Assembly: GCA_963665005.2 (NCBI GenBank)
Contig: CAXXTQ010000001.1
Location: forward strand, 806,001 to 870,000
Length of the DNA: 64,000 nt
Source of the DNA: G963665005 sp963665005
Lineage (GTDB): Bacteria > Bacillota > Clostridia > Christensenellales > SZUA-584
Reading direction: 5' to 3'
Position numbers and translations under genes: made by a program. Positions 49,463 to 58,056 of this stretch are shown piece after piece; within the stretch, counting starts at the first letter, position 1, and every line of letters starts with the position of its first letter. A model generated the notes under the pieces. That model was not told the DNA's origin. It worked only from the letters and a program-made list of their open reading frames with translations, and did no database searches.

Positions 49463-50827
49463 ATGAGTAAAGTTATTCCAAACAGAGTTTATTTAACAGA
49501 AGATGAGCTGCCAAAGCAATATTATAATATTGCCGCGGATATGCCCAACAAAATGAGGGGTTATCTTCACCCGGCAACTTTTCAGCCTGTCGGCCCGGAA
49601 GATTTAGCGCCGCTTTTTGCAAAAGAGTTAATTGCGCAGGAGATGTCTACAGACCGGTATATTGATATTCCCAAACCTGTCAGAGAAATTTACGCGGCGT
49701 TCCGCCCGTCTCCGCTTGTACGCGCATACCGGCTTGAAAAAAAGCTCGGGACACCGGCGAAAATTTATTACAAGTATGAGGGGACCAACCCATCGGGAAG
49801 CCATAAGCTAAACAGCGCTGTGGCACAGGCTTATTATAATAAAGCCGAGGGTATAAAAAGAATATCGACAGAAACGGGCGCGGGCCAGTGGGGAACGGCG
49901 TTGTCCATTGCATGCGCTATGTTTGATGTTGAATGTATAGTATATATGGTGCGTATATCATACGATCAGAAACCGCACAGAAAAACGATAATACAGACGT
50001 ACGGCGCAGATATCGTTGCGAGCCCGTCCAATCTTACAAGCATTGGGCGCGCTATACTTGAAAAAGATCCGAATTCGCTTGGCAGCCTTGGCATAGCTAT
50101 TTCCGAGGCGGTTGAAGACGCGGCTACGCGTGACGACACGCATTACGCACTCGGAAGCGTTTTGAACCACGTTGTGCTGCACCAGTCGATTATCGGACAG
50201 GAAGCAAAAAAACAGTTCGAAAAGATAGATGAATATCCAGATATGGTAATAGGCTGTAACGGCGGCGGTTCAAACTTCTCGGGATGTGCTTTCCCGTTTG
50301 TACACGACAGAATCAAAAACGGCACTAAAACAGAGTTTATTGCTGTTGAGCCGCATGCATGCCCGAAACTTACAAAAGGGCTGTTCGCGTACGATTTCGG
50401 CGATACGGGAAAAATGGCGCCCGTTACTATGATGTACACATTGGGGCACGATTTTATTCCCGCAGGTATTCATGCAGGCGGTTTGCGGTATCATGGAGAT
50501 TCTCCGCTTTTGTCACAGCTGTATGATGACGGAATTATTTCCGCAGAAGCAGTTCACCAGACTGATGTATTCAAAGCGGCGGTAGAGTTTGCAAGAGTCG
50601 AAGGAATACTGCCGGCTCCCGAATCTGCTCACGCAATACTCGTTGCCATGAACAAGGCAAAAGAATGCATAGAAAGCGGCGAAGAAAAAACGATATTCTT
50701 TAACCTTTCGGGGCACGGTCATTTCGACCTTTCGGCTTACGAGGCGCACATGGCCGGCAAGCTGCAGGATTATGAGTATTCGGATGAAATGCTAAAGCAG
50801 GGGCTTGCTACGCTTCCGATAATATAA
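49463..50827 (+). CDS. trpB: Tryptophan synthase beta chain, TrpB2 type
   Basis: A 454-aa pyridoxal-phosphate enzyme. The PLP lysine lies in EGTNPSGSHKLNSAVAQAYY, the phosphate loop is GCNGGGSNFSG, and ETGAGQWGTALS and LPAPESAHAI match tryptophan synthase beta. The N-terminal MSKVIPNRVYLTEDELPKQY extension and the total length (TrpB1 about 400 aa) mark it as TrpB2, which often works without an alpha partner. No trpA or other trp gene is adjacent, so it probably condenses serine with free indole. Good AGAGGAG site. Confidence 0.93.
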   Translation: MSKVIPNRVYLTEDELPKQYYNIAADMPNKMRGYLHPATFQPVGPEDLAPLFAKELIAQEMSTDRYIDIPKPVREIYAAFRPSPLVRAYRLEKKLGTPAKIYYKYEGTNPSGSHKLNSAVAQAYYNKAEGIKRISTETGAGQWGTALSIACAMFDVECIVYMVRISYDQKPHRKTIIQTYGADIVASPSNLTSIGRAILEKDPNSLGSLGIAISEAVEDAATRDDTHYALGSVLNHVVLHQSIIGQEAKKQFEKIDEYPDMVIGCNGGGSNFSGCAFPFVHDRIKNGTKTEFIAVEPHACPKLTKGLFAYDFGDTGKMAPVTMMYTLGHDFIPAGIHAGGLRYHGDSPLLSQLYDDGIISAEAVHQTDVFKAAVEFARVEGILPAPESAHAILVAMNKAKECIESGEEKTIFFNLSGHGHFDLSAYEAHMAGKLQDYEYSDEMLKQGLATLPII

Positions 50828-50846
50828 TAGCCAAATTTGATTTGAA

Positions 50847-50880
50847 ACGGCTGCTTTTATATAGCGGCCGTATTTGTTTT
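50847..50880 (+). terminator. Rho-independent terminator after trpB2
   Basis: ACGGCTGCT and AGCGGCCGT pair (one G-U) around a 7-nt loop, followed by ATTTGTTTT. Confidence 0.7.
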
Positions 50881-50989
50881 GCCTGGTTAGTGTTTGGTTA
50901 TTGAGATTGATAATGATATAATAAATACCCATATTAGAGGAGAAAGAAAAATTCATAGAAAAGCCAATATTTTTTTAGGAGGATTTTTT

Positions 50990-52189
50990 ATGTATAAGAT
51001 TTATTGCAGAATTTATCAGGGTATATATCGGCTTGCTTCTTATATAATGCCGTGGAGACAGCCGGAGCTTACAGAGGGAGAAAACAGCCTTGCAAAACTG
51101 CCCGGGCTTATAAAGAGCGCCGGTATAAAAAACGTGTTGATTGTAACGGACAGAATGATTGAAAAACTCGGGCTTTCGGTCGGGCTTAAAGAAGGATTGG
51201 CAGAAGCGGATATAAAGTTTATCATTTATGATAATACTGTATCCAACCCGACTATTGATAACATAGAAGAAGCGCTTAAAATATATAAAGAAAACGGCTG
51301 CGCAGGCATAGTTGCTTTTGGCGGCGGCTCGCCTATGGACTGCGCCAAGGGCGTGGGCGCGCGTATCGCGAAACCAGGCAAGAGCTTATCGCAGTTAAAA
51401 GGGCAGCTAAAGATACTAAAAAGAATACCGCCGCTATTCGCCGTGCCGACAACGGCAGGTACGGGAAGCGAATGCACACTTGCCGCTGTAATTACAGACA
51501 GCAATACTCATGAAAAATATGCTATAAATGATATGTCGCTTATACCGCATTATGCTGTGCTCGACCCTGCTTTGACCGTCAATCTGCCAAGGCATATAAC
51601 ATCTACTACGGGAATGGATGCGCTGACTCATGCAGTAGAAGCATATATAGGCAAAAGCAACACCAAAGAAACGCGGCGATGCGCAAGGCAGGCGACAGAA
51701 CTGGTTTTTGATAATTTATTCGAGGCGTACAGCAACGGGAGCAATATCAATGCCCGAAGCAACATGCAAAAGGCGGCGCATTTGGCAGGGCTTGCTTTTA
51801 CGCGCGCGTATGTTGGATATGTGCACGCGATAGCGCATACCTTAGGCGGATTATATTCTATGCCTCACGGCCTTGCTAACGCGGTTATACTGCCATATGT
51901 GTTAGAATATTTCGGCAAGCCAGTACACAAACGGCTGGCTGAGCTTGCAGATTTGGTAAAGTTAACGCAGCCTTCGGATACGAATGAGCAAAAGGCGAAT
52001 AAGTTTATAAAAGCTATAAAGAGCCTTAACAAGAGCATGGATATTCCCAAATTTTTAAGCGGTATTAAAGACAGCGATATTCCGATTATAATAAAAAGGG
52101 CTTTAAAAGAAGCTAATCCACTTTATCCTGTGCCGAAGATTCTTTTTGAACAAGATATCAATAATATTATACAAAAAATAAAAGAATAA
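50990..52189 (+). CDS. Iron-containing alcohol dehydrogenase
   Basis: A 399-aa group III alcohol dehydrogenase: FGGGSPMDCAKGVGAR (NAD(P) binding), PTTAGTGSECT, and the iron ligands in TTGMDALTHAVEAYIG and HAIAHTLGGLYSMPHG. The start at 50990 has AGGAGG ahead of it; a longer frame to 50894 lacks one. The first 24 residues (KIYCRIYQGIYRLASYIMPW) are an unusual hydrophobic/amphipathic leader absent from typical members, giving possible membrane association. It reduces an aldehyde to an alcohol (or the reverse). Monocistronic. Confidence 0.87.
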   Translation: MYKIYCRIYQGIYRLASYIMPWRQPELTEGENSLAKLPGLIKSAGIKNVLIVTDRMIEKLGLSVGLKEGLAEADIKFIIYDNTVSNPTIDNIEEALKIYKENGCAGIVAFGGGSPMDCAKGVGARIAKPGKSLSQLKGQLKILKRIPPLFAVPTTAGTGSECTLAAVITDSNTHEKYAINDMSLIPHYAVLDPALTVNLPRHITSTTGMDALTHAVEAYIGKSNTKETRRCARQATELVFDNLFEAYSNGSNINARSNMQKAAHLAGLAFTRAYVGYVHAIAHTLGGLYSMPHGLANAVILPYVLEYFGKPVHKRLAELADLVKLTQPSDTNEQKANKFIKAIKSLNKSMDIPKFLSGIKDSDIPIIIKRALKEANPLYPVPKILFEQDINNIIQKIKE

Positions 52190-52208
52190 AAAAGAGAGAT
52201 AAAAAGCG

Positions 52209-52850
52209 TCATTTTTGAATTACAAATATTTTTAACGGGAAATCATCAGCATCTTTATTTCCGCTTTTCGATAAAGTGGTTTGCTTTTTTAAAACTTTAA
52301 AATTTAATTTTGCTGCTGTTCTTTCTACGTAATAATCTGAATGCTTATAATATAAAGTATTCCAATCCGATGTTTGTTTTGTGCAATCGGGAGCGTTAAC
52401 AGCGCTGTCTGCCTTTAAAGAAATTATGGAAAACGCGAATATCCCTCTGGGTTTGAGCAATCGGAAGGCCTCTTTTATCACAGGCTTAAAATCGCGCAGT
52501 ATATGAAGCACTCCGCAGCATATTATCAAAGGGAAACTATTGTCAGCGTAAGGGAAAGGTATGTTTTGTATATCGTGTTTTTTTATTTGCTTTGCGAAAT
52601 CTTTTTTACTGCATTGTTCCAACATTTTTTTAGAGCTGTCGAAACCATATACTATAAGGCCAGCTTTGGCAAAAGGCTCAGAGCCAAGGCCGGTGCCTAT
52701 ACCAATATCTAAAAGGCAGTCTCCTGCGGTTATATATTCACTACACATTTTATAAATAATTTCATGAATATTGCTGCCGCTTTTTTTTGCCAGTGCATCA
52801 TAATCTTCGGCAATTTCATCGTGAAGTTTTACATCTTTTGAAAGGCTCAT
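52209..52850 (-). CDS. SAM-dependent methyltransferase (class I)
   Basis: A 213-aa Rossmann methyltransferase: SAM-binding LLDIGIGTGLGSEPFAKAG (motif I), the acidic end of strand 2 VYGFDSSKKMLEQC, and ICCGVLHILRDFKPVIKEAFR further on, typical of the UbiE/COQ5/Methyltransf_11 type. The substrate cannot be predicted. Convergent with the iron ADH gene, 19 nt apart, and downstream of the GGDEF/HD-GYP gene with a gap of about 80 nt. Confidence 0.85.
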   Translation of the reverse strand: MSLSKDVKLHDEIAEDYDALAKKSGSNIHEIIYKMCSEYITAGDCLLDIGIGTGLGSEPFAKAGLIVYGFDSSKKMLEQCSKKDFAKQIKKHDIQNIPFPYADNSFPLIICCGVLHILRDFKPVIKEAFRLLKPRGIFAFSIISLKADSAVNAPDCTKQTSDWNTLYYKHSDYYVERTAAKLNFKVLKKQTTLSKSGNKDADDFPLKIFVIQK

Positions 52851-52932
52851 AAAATTACCCCGCTAAAGTGTCTTTATTTTAGTATAAACTCTCAAACCAG
52901 AATCTGCAACGGCGGCGGGCAAGAGGCTCACC

Positions 52933-54930
52933 TTACCATTTCGCTCCCAGCACCTTTTCTACAAAAACTTTAACGATTTCAGGATCAAACTGAGTTCCCG
53001 CGTTCTTTTTGATTTCCGCTATGGCACGCTCTTTGCTCAAGCCTTTTCTGTACGGACGGTCGCACGTCATTGCGTCGTATGCATCGGCTATTGATATTAC
53101 CCTTGCTTTCCAGGGAATATCTTCTCCTTTTAATCTCTTGGGATATCCTGTTCCGTCCCATCTTTCGTGATGCGCAAGAATATATTCTGAAATACGGTAA
53201 AATTCGCTCGAAGTGCTAAGCAGCCGGAATCCCGTTTCGGGGTGTTTTTTTATCTGCGACCACTCGTAAGGCGTAAGTTTGCTGTCTTTATTCAATATCT
53301 CATCTTCAACGGCAATTTTGCCGATATCGTGAAGCTCGCCTGCGATTTTTAACTCGCGTATCTCTTTAGCGTGAAGGCCGTATGCAAGGCCTATTTTCTC
53401 GCACGCTACGCTAACTCTTAAAGAGTGCGCTTCTTCCCTGGGGCACTTTATAAGCAGCGTTTTCAGTACAGATTTTATCATCGCATTTCGCTGGCTGGTG
53501 CTTCTGAGAGTTTTTTTGCGATACATGGTATCTTCGGCATTTTTTATTATGTCCCAGATAGATTGATTATCCTTTTGTTTTATATCCCATCCGAAAGAAA
53601 TAAATGCGTTAACATTTACGATTTTTATTTGTTCTATCTGCTGTTTTAACTGATTTACAAATTTCTCTATAAACAAGCGTTTTGTTTTGCGAAGCATAAT
53701 GACAAATTCTTCGCCGCCTGTTCTCGCGATAACATCATCAGAACTGCAATTTGCCTTTAGCGTTTCGGCAATCTGTTGTATGAGGCTGTCTCCGCTTTCC
53801 TGCCCGAAAGCGTCATTGATTATCCGAAGCCCGTTTATGCTGGCATAAATAATGCTGACGGGCTGATTTTCTGTCCGCTTTAGCTCTTCTTCAAGAAATC
53901 TGCGGTTATATAGCCCTGTAAGTTGATCATGATAGCTTAAATAATCAATGCGTTTTTGTTTCTGTTTAGATTCGCTGTAATCCTTAAATACTATTACGCA
54001 CCCTATAACATTGCCTGAATCGTCTTTTATTGGGGCGGCAGTATCTTCTATAGGTTTCTCCGATTTATCTTTGCTTATAAGTAATGTATGATTTGTAAGC
54101 TCTACCTTTTTTCCCGTTTCATATACTCTTTTAATCGGGCTTATTACTCTTTCTCGCGTATATTCATTTATTATATAAAATACATCGTCGAATAACTGTC
54201 CCCTGGCTTTTTTTAATGTCCAGCCGGTCAATGCTTCACCCACCGGATTAATAAATTCGATTCGTCCGTTTTTATCAATTGTAATTACACCGTCGCCTAC
54301 CGACGTAAGAGTTAAAAGCAGCTTTTTTTCCGAAGTTATTATATCTTTATATTGGCTGGCGATTTTTCTGTACCGGTTTGAAATTACCTGCCGAACAGCA
54401 GCGCTTATAATAATAAGGAACAAAAAGGATACAGCTTGCCCGAAAAAATAAACATTCTTTCCAAAAGCAAATTTATAGGTTGAGAAAAAAGTTGATAGTA
54501 TCAAAAAGAAAGTTACAACCAAAATAGATATAAGCATGCCTTTTCTTATGCGCATTATTGAAATAACTATCATACATGCGCAAAATGTCAATATGGCGGG
54601 GCCAAACAAAGAATAAAACCTTATTCTGATGAAAACCATAACTATGGATATAATGACAGTAAGTAAACATTCTTTTGTCTTTTCGTTTTTGCCTTTTCTT
54701 CCATACAATTCAATAAGCACAGAAAAACTAACTAATATAAGGCTGTCTGGTATAATAGAAAATATTTGCTGTTGCTGTACAAAAAAACGGCAACAAAATA
54801 CTATTATTGCCGCCAGAAACAGAATCGGGCTTGTAAGCATCCGAACTAAAATATTTTCGTATGCAATTGCTTGATTCTCACTAAAGGATTTGTCGATTTG
54901 CTTAATAATTTTAGGTATTTTTACCATCAT
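52933..54930 (-). CDS. Cyclic-di-GMP signalling protein: membrane domain, PAS, GGDEF and HD-GYP
   Basis: A protein of about 665 aa. About six membrane spans occupy residues 20-185. A PAS domain follows (GDGVITIDKNGRIEFINPVG). Then a GGDEF domain with active site RTGGEEFVIML, and a C-terminal HD-GYP phosphodiesterase with HDIGKIAVEDEI and HHERWDGTGYP. Both catalytic domains look intact, so it could make and degrade c-di-GMP, or GGDEF may only bind GTP as a regulator. The start at 54930 (ATGATG) follows AGGGG; the TTG at 54945 is less likely. Confidence 0.9.
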   Translation of the reverse strand: MMVKIPKIIKQIDKSFSENQAIAYENILVRMLTSPILFLAAIIVFCCRFFVQQQQIFSIIPDSLILVSFSVLIELYGRKGKNEKTKECLLTVIISIVMVFIRIRFYSLFGPAILTFCACMIVISIMRIRKGMLISILVVTFFLILSTFFSTYKFAFGKNVYFFGQAVSFLFLIIISAAVRQVISNRYRKIASQYKDIITSEKKLLLTLTSVGDGVITIDKNGRIEFINPVGEALTGWTLKKARGQLFDDVFYIINEYTRERVISPIKRVYETGKKVELTNHTLLISKDKSEKPIEDTAAPIKDDSGNVIGCVIVFKDYSESKQKQKRIDYLSYHDQLTGLYNRRFLEEELKRTENQPVSIIYASINGLRIINDAFGQESGDSLIQQIAETLKANCSSDDVIARTGGEEFVIMLRKTKRLFIEKFVNQLKQQIEQIKIVNVNAFISFGWDIKQKDNQSIWDIIKNAEDTMYRKKTLRSTSQRNAMIKSVLKTLLIKCPREEAHSLRVSVACEKIGLAYGLHAKEIRELKIAGELHDIGKIAVEDEILNKDSKLTPYEWSQIKKHPETGFRLLSTSSEFYRISEYILAHHERWDGTGYPKRLKGEDIPWKARVISIADAYDAMTCDRPYRKGLSKERAIAEIKKNAGTQFDPEIVKVFVEKVLGAKW

Positions 54931-54945
54931 AAATGCCCCTATCAA

Positions 54946-55294
54946 AAGTAATAATATAAAAGACGGTTATAATAACTAAGCAGACATTCTTATAAAGCTT
55001 GTCTGCTTCAATTTAATATATAAACATATATCAACGCAATGAAACAATTTATTCATATTATACATAATAAAGGAAATTACGTTTAAAATCAACATCAACA
55101 GATAGCAGAATAAACAAATTAAAACAAAATACACCATATTTTTTAAAGAACGGCAAAAAGCCGGGGAAAACAAACAAAGCCCTTAGTCTTAATAGTTTTG
55201 TTTATAGTCATCAATTTTTATCTTTATATTAATTCTTATTTTATGCAAACATAATTTTACAGCATAAAAATTCATTATGCTATACAATATATCA
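54946..55294. other. AT-rich intergenic region with an inverted repeat
   Basis: No gene is supported here. AAGCAGACA (54978-54986) and TGTCTGCTT (55000-55008) are perfect 9-bp arms of a hairpin. It lies 48 nt upstream of the c-di-GMP protein start and may be a regulatory structure or operator. The rest is very AT-rich without recognisable elements. Confidence 0.5.
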
Positions 55295-55357
55295 TTGACT
55301 AGAGTATTCTTTTACATTATAATGTAAATTAATCAGATGAATAATAATCAGATGAAT
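55295..55357 (+). promoter_or_regulatory. gntR1 promoter with perfect 18-bp palindrome and direct repeats
   Basis: TTGACT (55295-55300), 17 nt, TATAAT (55318-55323). The -10 box lies in the centre of a perfect palindrome, TTTACATTATAATGTAAA (55311-55328). Two direct copies of TAATCAGATGAAT follow, from about 55330 to 55357. These are candidate operators for one or both GntR regulators. Confidence 0.65.
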
Positions 55358-55448
55358 TTATTAATATATAAAAATATTATAAATTTATATACATATTTGG
55401 AGAATAAAGAATATATTAAACTCAACGGTGAATGAGAGGGATGATGAT

Positions 55449-56165
55449 GTGGCCGAAAAAAATAACTATAGCCAAGAGGTATTACATTATTTAAAAAAGC
55501 TTAATTTTAAAATAGGTGATATGATACCAAAAGAAGAAGAGCTTTCAAAAGCGCTGGATATCAGTAAGGTGAGTATTAAAAAAACTCTGAATTACTTAAA
55601 AATGCAGGGCTATTTGCATTCGGTAAAGGGAACAGGCACTTTCTTATCATATGATTTCAGCACAATATTTAACGCAATTAATAATAATTTAAGTATAACA
55701 GAGCTGATTCGTTTAAGCGGTTATGAACCGGGAATCAAATCATTTCAAAAAGAATTAATTCGTGTCGACAAAGAGTTGTCTGAAAAAATGAGGCTGGAAG
55801 AAGGGACGTCAGTTATTGTGTATAAGCGTACAAGAACCGCTGACGGTGAACCGGTATGCTACTCTTTTGATTACATTTCACCAATTATTACAAAAGACTT
55901 TTTAAATGTTACAGACCAGAACATTTCGCTTTATACGCATGTTGAAAATAACTGTGGCATCAAAATAGGAACAAATATTACTGACATCGTTCCTGTATTA
56001 TGTACCGAAGAACTGCATGACGCTTTAGATGTGGAAGTCGGACAGCCATTGCAACTATTTAAACAGTATGTAATGGATGTAAAAGGCCGGCTTGTAATGT
56101 ATGGAGTTGAGTATTTCAGAACAGATAAGTTCCGGTTCATTATTGATAGAAGAAGAATGGTGTAA
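55449..56165 (+). CDS. GntR-family regulator (HTH-UTRA), copy 1
   Basis: A 238-aa protein starting at the GTG at 55449, eight bases after GAGAGGG (an earlier GTG at 55428 lacks a site). The N-terminal winged helix (MIPKEEELSKALDISKVSIK and the VKGTGTFLSYD wing) is followed by a UTRA effector domain (VIVYKRTRTADGEPVCYSFD, and VMYGVEYFRTDKFRFIIDRR at the end). HutC-subfamily regulators of this type sense sugars or sugar phosphates. It is 48 nt upstream of a close paralogue and 1.1 kb upstream of the second BMC-linked operon, which it probably controls. Confidence 0.9.
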   Translation: MAEKNNYSQEVLHYLKKLNFKIGDMIPKEEELSKALDISKVSIKKTLNYLKMQGYLHSVKGTGTFLSYDFSTIFNAINNNLSITELIRLSGYEPGIKSFQKELIRVDKELSEKMRLEEGTSVIVYKRTRTADGEPVCYSFDYISPIITKDFLNVTDQNISLYTHVENNCGIKIGTNITDIVPVLCTEELHDALDVEVGQPLQLFKQYVMDVKGRLVMYGVEYFRTDKFRFIIDRRRMV

Positions 56166-56213
56166 TATCAAACTTTTCATAATATTATTTAATTCACGAA
56201 ATGGGGCAAAACT

Positions 56214-56924
56214 ATGGTAGCGTACATTGCGACAAAACATAAATTGCAAAAATACATAACAAATAATCAAATGAAAGCCGGAGACCAGCTGCCGTCTGAA
56301 GTAGAGCTTTCTAAGCTGCTTGGAATAAGCAGGCTGACTTTGAGAGAAGCAATCAATGCTTTGAAACATGAGGGCCTTATTTATTCGGTACAAGGTAAAG
56401 GAACTTTTATTGCCTGTGATATGGATCAGATATCCGATACTTTAAATAATAATTTTGGCGTTACCGAGATGATTGAGGCGAGCGGCTATAAACCGGGTGT
56501 GAGCTATTTTGAAAAGAAGCTGATTAAGGGTGATAAAAATATAACCAAAAAACTTGGCGTTGATGAAGGCACAGACCTGTTGATGTGCAAAAGGGTAAGA
56601 ACAGCAGACGGCATTCCCGTAGTGTTGTCTGAAGATTATTTATCGCCGCGTTTGACCACGGAGTTTTTATCGATTACTGATGAGAACATTTCTCTTTACA
56701 GAGTTGTTGAAGAAACTTGTGGAATGAAAATGGGGCTAAGTCTATCAGAAATCGAACCTGTTGTGAGTAATAAGGTGTTAGCCGAGCTGCTTGAAATGAA
56801 GAAGGGTATGCCTTTGCTGTTTATTAAAAATACTATCAATGATTCATATGGTTCTCCTTTGATATTCGCAGAAGAATATTTAAATCCTATTAAGTTTAAA
56901 TTTCTTATACATAGATGGCGTTAA
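56214..56924 (+). CDS. GntR-family regulator (HTH-UTRA), copy 2
   Basis: A 236-aa paralogue of copy 1 with the same layout: AGDQLPSEVELSKLLGISRL (helix-turn-helix), VQGKGTFIACD wing and a UTRA domain with LLMCKRVRTADGIPVVLSED and FAEEYLNPIKFKFLIHRWR. The HTH of copy 2 is closer to the family consensus (PSExELxxxxGxSRxTLREA) than that of copy 1, so the pair may have diverged in DNA recognition while binding similar ligands. The 328-bp gap that follows holds the promoter of the deoC3 operon. Confidence 0.9.
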   Translation: MVAYIATKHKLQKYITNNQMKAGDQLPSEVELSKLLGISRLTLREAINALKHEGLIYSVQGKGTFIACDMDQISDTLNNNFGVTEMIEASGYKPGVSYFEKKLIKGDKNITKKLGVDEGTDLLMCKRVRTADGIPVVLSEDYLSPRLTTEFLSITDENISLYRVVEETCGMKMGLSLSEIEPVVSNKVLAELLEMKKGMPLLFIKNTINDSYGSPLIFAEEYLNPIKFKFLIHRWR

Positions 56925-57094
56925 AAAAGAAGCCTGAATATTTATTGTATTAAATACTAAAATTCACATTAAACAAAAATTTCATATTACATGCATCATA
57001 AATCAAATTATAGTGGTTTATTTAGTGATGAAAAACGCGGGGTTTGCATTGTTTTTTTTCATCGATTTATTTTGTTAATTATATAAAAAAGTAA

Positions 57095-57135
57095 TTGACA
57101 GATTAATATTATTCATTTATAATACAGTCATCAGA
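57095..57135 (+). promoter_or_regulatory. Promoter of the second BMC-linked operon
   Basis: A near-perfect promoter: TTGACA (57095-57100), 17 nt, TATAAT (57118-57123). ATCAGACGA follows at 57129-57137, similar to the ATCAGATGA direct repeats downstream of the gntR1 -10 box, and may be a shared GntR half-site. The leader of about 125 nt to deoC3 is AT-rich. The rest of the 56925-57252 gap holds nothing else recognisable. Confidence 0.65.
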
Positions 57136-57252
57136 CGAGATAAAATAAAAATATGAATAAGAAATAATACATTAAACAAAGTTGTTAATAATAAAAATTA
57201 ATAAACAATTGTACAGTCAACGTTAAATATTTACATAATTGTGAGGTAAACA

Positions 57253-57984
57253 ATGAATGAAAACAATGTAGTCGAATCAATCGTACAGGAAATTTACCGG
57301 TCATTTGAACAAAAAGCGGCAAGCAAGTCCGGCTTTTCAAATGCCGACGGCAGCACGGTCGAATACGTGATGCTCGAACCAAACATAACGTTAAAAGAAA
57401 TACAGGAAAAATGTGAAACAGCGGCTCGTTATAAAGTAAGGTCGGTTCTTTTACCGCAATGGTACATATCAAGCGCAAAAGAATATTTGTACGGCAAGGA
57501 TATAAAAATATGTACACCGATCGGTTTTGCAGACGGCACTTCATGCTCGGAAGCAAAATATTATGAAATTCGGGAAGCTGGCAAGAACGGCGCAGATGAA
57601 GTTGAAATTGCACTTATGCTGCCTGCAATCAAAGCGGGAGAATACGATAAGGTGGCGCAGGACCTTTCGCATCTTATGTTTTGTGTAAGAAAACAGAACT
57701 TATCTTCGAGAGTTATATTAGAAGCCGGATATTTAAATGATGACCAGATAAAAAAATGCATTGAAATCGCGCAAAAAGAAGGCGTGGATATGATAGCTTT
57801 ATCTTATGTTATGTCAGGAAAAACGGCGGATGTCAATGATTTAAAACAAATAAGGAAAGATTTTGGACGCGAACTTCTCATTAAGATTTCAGGTGGGATA
57901 TGGGACAAAGCCATATATGATGAGATGGTAAGCCAGGGCGCTTCGCTTGTGGCAACGAGCAAAATTGAAGACATATTGAAATAA
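57253..57984 (+). CDS. DeoC-like protein lacking the Schiff-base lysine, with encapsulation-like N-terminus (DeoC3)
   Basis: A 243-aa protein with the same architecture as DeoC1: a cargo-type N-terminal helix (NNVVESIVQEIYRSFEQKAA), a linker and a DeoC barrel (VEYVMLEPNITLKEIQEKCE, ICTPIGFADGTSCSEAKYYE). Aligned on GVD, the Schiff-base lysine is replaced by alanine: GVDMIALSYVM versus GVDYIKISNAL and GVDFVKTSTGF. The acidic residue Asp118 of DeoC1 is Glu118 here, while the relay lysine (Lys201, LIKISGG) remains. Normal class I aldolase chemistry is therefore not expected; a binding, scaffolding or other role is possible. First gene of its operon; GTGAGG precedes the ATG. Confidence 0.85.
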   Translation: MNENNVVESIVQEIYRSFEQKAASKSGFSNADGSTVEYVMLEPNITLKEIQEKCETAARYKVRSVLLPQWYISSAKEYLYGKDIKICTPIGFADGTSCSEAKYYEIREAGKNGADEVEIALMLPAIKAGEYDKVAQDLSHLMFCVRKQNLSSRVILEAGYLNDDQIKKCIEIAQKEGVDMIALSYVMSGKTADVNDLKQIRKDFGRELLIKISGGIWDKAIYDEMVSQGASLVATSKIEDILK

Positions 57985-58056
57985 AATAAAGTCATGTCAA
58001 ATATTTAAGAAAATTATAAAGATATGATTTAGCCGTATAAAGGGAGGACATTCAAT

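Noticed and set aside
54976..55173. 65-codon minus-strand frame upstream of the GGDEF/HD-GYP gene
   Set aside because: It has no ribosome binding site, runs through an inverted repeat, and its composition simply reflects AT-rich DNA.
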